From the NCBI GenBank assembly GCA_963701435.1, contig CAVPAL010000023.1, positions 434,001 to 498,000 on the forward strand: a stretch of 64,000 bases of DNA, given 5' to 3'. The notes beneath the pieces are model-generated. The model saw nothing but the letters and a program-made list of their open reading frames with translations. It searched no databases and was not told where the DNA came from. Positions 61,899 through 64,000 of the stretch are shown here, in pieces; the stretch's first letter is position 1; the number at the start of each line of letters is the position of its first letter. The position numbers and the translations under genes are program-made. The stretch comes from JAACFF01 sp963701435 (GTDB lineage: Bacteria; Chloroflexota; Anaerolineae; Promineifilales; Promineifilaceae).

Positions 61899-63845
61899 CT
61901 ACGGCCGTTCCAGTTGGGCAATCACAATCAAATCGTCGGGTAAGGGGGCTGTGTTAGAAACGGCCGTTACGCGCTCGCCCGAGATGGGATTATACAAACC
62001 GGCGGCCAGAGTGTAGCTGCCTGACGCCAACGGGTTTTGTAATGTGATCGTATGCGCATCCATCAAAATATCCTGCGGCTGCCAAAAAGCCGCCGGAGCC
62101 ATATTTTGCAGCAGCGGCCCATCATGCTGCGCGACCAGCGATCCATCCGCGGCGTACAAATGCACAAAAGCGGTCAGCGGCTCCAGCGGGACTGCGCCGG
62201 CCTGCCAGGTGAGCGTCACCTTAATTTGATCATCAGTTTGGGAAACGGCCGTATCCACCAATTGCAGCCCATTCCCAAATGTGGCCAACACGTCCACAGC
62301 AGCGCCGGCGCCCGGCCGCCACGTCGCCGATAAATCGAAGAATTCATCTCGCGTTAAGTCATAAACATAGACGGCCGACTCATTGAGCTGCATACGCATA
62401 TCAGAGAGCGCCATTTCAGGGCCAAATGTTTGCCAGCCCGGTGCATACTCAGGCACAGAAACGGCCGTCGCCGGACGCGCCGGCCCGTTGTTGAAGCGCA
62501 CAAAATCAGCCGCGCGCGCATAGGACGGCATCACCACTGCACCAACCGGCGTCCAGGGATATGGATTTTCACAACCCTGCGGCCTTTCAGGAAAGGAGCT
62601 GAAGAAAAAAGGCACATTCACAAATAAAATATCCTGCTCCTCGGGCGCGCTCTGCGCCGCAGCGCGCATCTGGTAGACAATGCGCGTCGCCTGCGCATAA
62701 AAGTCCAGCTCACAGCGAATGAACGCCAGCGGCGGCAGCACAACCGCCGCCACATAGATCACTTGCAGCAGCATCGAGACAATCCGCGCCCAAACAGGCT
62801 CGCGAACGCAGCGGCTGAGCGCCAGCACCGGCAGGCCCAACAACAGCGCTGCGCCAACGGCGGGTAAATAGCTCAAACGTGGACTGCCATACAAATAAGC
62901 GCTGTTTAAAAAAAGAACAGCCGGCAGCGCGCTCAGAATAAACCAGGCCAGCCCAAATAACCATAAGCGGACTGCTCGCGCCAGCCAGGCCGCAGCGAAC
63001 GTGACGATCAAAACCAGCAAACTCAGCAGAACCAGCGCCGCCTGATCGGTAACGTCCAGGTTGAAAAGGGGCAGGAGCGGATAAACCAGCGTCTGCATAA
63101 AGGGAATCAGGTTGCGACCAACCTGCGCCAATGTCGGCAGGGTTTGTTGTCCCGTTTTGGGAATGCTCAGCCAGAGCAAAAAATAGAGGACAGGCGCAAT
63201 GAAGAAGGGCAGAAACGGCCGTTTCACTCCATCGCGCCAATTTTGGGGCGCATACATTAGCCAATCCACACCCACCAGCGCCAGCGGAATAAACAAGCCG
63301 TTTTCATGTGAAAAAAGACCCAGCACCATTGTGACATACGCGGCCGCATACCAAACAATGCTTGCGCGCTTCCGCGCTTCACAATACAGCAGCAGGGTCA
63401 GCAGGAGCCAAAAAAGCAGCAGCGGATGGGTCAGCGACGCCACGTAAGCCACCGCTTCATAGCTAAATGGAACCGTGACGAAAATGAGCGCCACAGCCCA
63501 CGCATAGGCGCGGTTTTGGCTGAGGCGATAGGTGAGCAGCCACAACAAGGCTGTGTTGGCGGCATTCAAAATAAGCAGGAGGGCATGAAAGGGGGCAGGC
63601 TGGTAATCAATCAGGTTGACAAGGCTTTTGAGAAGCACGAAAACGATGGGGCGATAATAGCCATATTCAGCCGAACCGGCGAAGAAATTGAGGAAAGTAC
63701 GCGGTTTCATCCAGGCAAAATGACCCGTGGGATCGTCGTTGAAGAAGGCAAAATTGAGGGAACGGCCGTATAAAATCAAGGCTACAGCCGCGACCGCCAG
63801 CATGGATAAAATTGTGAGCCATTGTGAGGCGCGCCTGGATTTCAT
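61899..63845 (-). CDS. PMT/ArnT-like membrane glycosyltransferase
   Basis: 648 residues. About eleven membrane helices (LTILSMLAVAAVALILYGRS first) and an early acidic FFNDDPTGHFAWM loop, the usual metal-dependent GT-C catalytic site. A roughly 200-residue extracytoplasmic C-terminal domain follows from about residue 430 (IKVTLTWQAGAVPLEPLTAF). Such enzymes move sugars from polyprenyl-phosphate to surface molecules. It starts seven bases after the stop of an upstream gene, so it is part of an operon extending beyond the window. Six palindrome copies lie in it. Confidence 0.85.
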   Translation of the reverse strand: MKSRRASQWLTILSMLAVAAVALILYGRSLNFAFFNDDPTGHFAWMKPRTFLNFFAGSAEYGYYRPIVFVLLKSLVNLIDYQPAPFHALLLILNAANTALLWLLTYRLSQNRAYAWAVALIFVTVPFSYEAVAYVASLTHPLLLFWLLLTLLLYCEARKRASIVWYAAAYVTMVLGLFSHENGLFIPLALVGVDWLMYAPQNWRDGVKRPFLPFFIAPVLYFLLWLSIPKTGQQTLPTLAQVGRNLIPFMQTLVYPLLPLFNLDVTDQAALVLLSLLVLIVTFAAAWLARAVRLWLFGLAWFILSALPAVLFLNSAYLYGSPRLSYLPAVGAALLLGLPVLALSRCVREPVWARIVSMLLQVIYVAAVVLPPLAFIRCELDFYAQATRIVYQMRAAAQSAPEEQDILFVNVPFFFSSFPERPQGCENPYPWTPVGAVVMPSYARAADFVRFNNGPARPATAVSVPEYAPGWQTFGPEMALSDMRMQLNESAVYVYDLTRDEFFDLSATWRPGAGAAVDVLATFGNGLQLVDTAVSQTDDQIKVTLTWQAGAVPLEPLTAFVHLYAADGSLVAQHDGPLLQNMAPAAFWQPQDILMDAHTITLQNPLASGSYTLAAGLYNPISGERVTAVSNTAPLPDDLIVIAQLERP

Positions 63846-63852
63846 GGTCGAA

Positions 63853-64000
63853 TTAATTCATGCGGGGATGTGCGGCCGCCCAATCCAACGCGCTGCGTAT
63901 ATGGGCGCGTAAGGTCTGTTTATTTTGCAAAACCGCGCCCACATGGTTGGAAGCAGTCATCACCAGCGCATGCTCAGGGTAGAGATCGGCATGATGTTCC
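63853..64000 (-). CDS. C-terminus of an unidentified protein, cut by the window edge
   Basis: 49 residues are visible (ADLYPEHALVMTASNHVGAV, then TLRAHIRSALDWAAAHPRMN), open to the window end. The stop at 63853 is seven bases before the glycosyltransferase start, so the genes are probably co-transcribed. The family is not recognisable from this part. Confidence 0.65.
   Translation of the reverse strand, partial: EHHADLYPEHALVMTASNHVGAVLQNKQTLRAHIRSALDWAAAHPRMN

Noticed and set aside
1..64000. tRNA, rRNA, riboswitch or replication-origin features
   Set aside because: Looked for conserved T-loop, anticodon-arm and rRNA patterns and known riboswitch cores by eye and found none convincing.

Overview
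This window looks like a chromosomal piece of a Chloroflexota bacterium, most likely an Anaerolineae/Ardenticatenales-type filament. This is inferred from gene style, not from a marker gene. The clues are secreted proteins with Pro-Thr linkers and LPLV-type tags, F420-type enzymes (a Ddn-like reductase and an LLM oxidoreductase), large STAND NTPases, a DUF3160 lipoprotein, FtsX/MacB-type exporters and moderately GC-rich DNA. No rRNA, tRNA or CRISPR array was seen.

Layout. 0-8.4 kb is a scarred region: a frameshifted di-heme peroxidase, a TPR remnant, an intact MacB-like ABC pair, an IS6-family end, an HTH transposase remnant, a Ddn-like reductase, a truncated IS110 element and a broken nSTAND-WD40 gene. 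8.6-12.6 kb holds a large secreted P-domain protein facing a lipoprotein across a bidirectional terminator. 13-16.2 kb is a sugar ABC importer without its ATPase. 16.4-17.9 kb holds a tiny exported peptide built of Trp-Thr-Gly-Gly repeats, followed by an S41 protease. 17.9-27.5 kb is mostly minus-strand: an LLM oxidoreductase, secreted proteins, a YdeI-like protein, an SMR-like transporter with an AdoMet decarboxylase-like protein, and a giant GEVED/cupredoxin surface protein broken into four frames. 27.7-37.1 kb carries a STAND-TPR regulator, carbonic anhydrase, a kinase fragment, two tandem lipoprotein paralogues separated by a PIN/antitoxin pair, and a frameshifted AIPR (abortive infection) gene. 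37.4-46.2 kb holds CapA-like, DUF3160, isoprenylcysteine methyltransferase-like and beta-lactamase-like genes plus an ABC-2 exporter. 46.6-53.5 kb holds an RRM protein, an SLC13-type permease flanked by two universal stress proteins, and two acyltransferases. 53.8-64 kb is the best preserved part: a choice-of-anchor B protein, D-cysteine desulfhydrase, prephenate dehydrogenase, galactokinase, a LolD/FtsX pair and a PMT-like glycosyltransferase.

Two window-wide signals stand out. First, the palindrome ACGGCCGT (usually AACGGCCGTT) occurs about 80 times by hand count where about one is expected; it lies in genes, in all reading frames, and between genes, like the HIP1 palindrome of cyanobacteria. 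Second, many genes are broken by single-base frameshifts or by TAA where a Gln codon is expected. Either the assembly keeps sequencing errors or the region is decaying; this cannot be decided from sequence alone.

The best candidates for something undescribed are the iterated palindrome and the WTGG-repeat peptide beside its S41 protease. The toxin-antitoxin module inside duplicated lipoproteins and the AIPR gene with an attC-like 3' flank come next.
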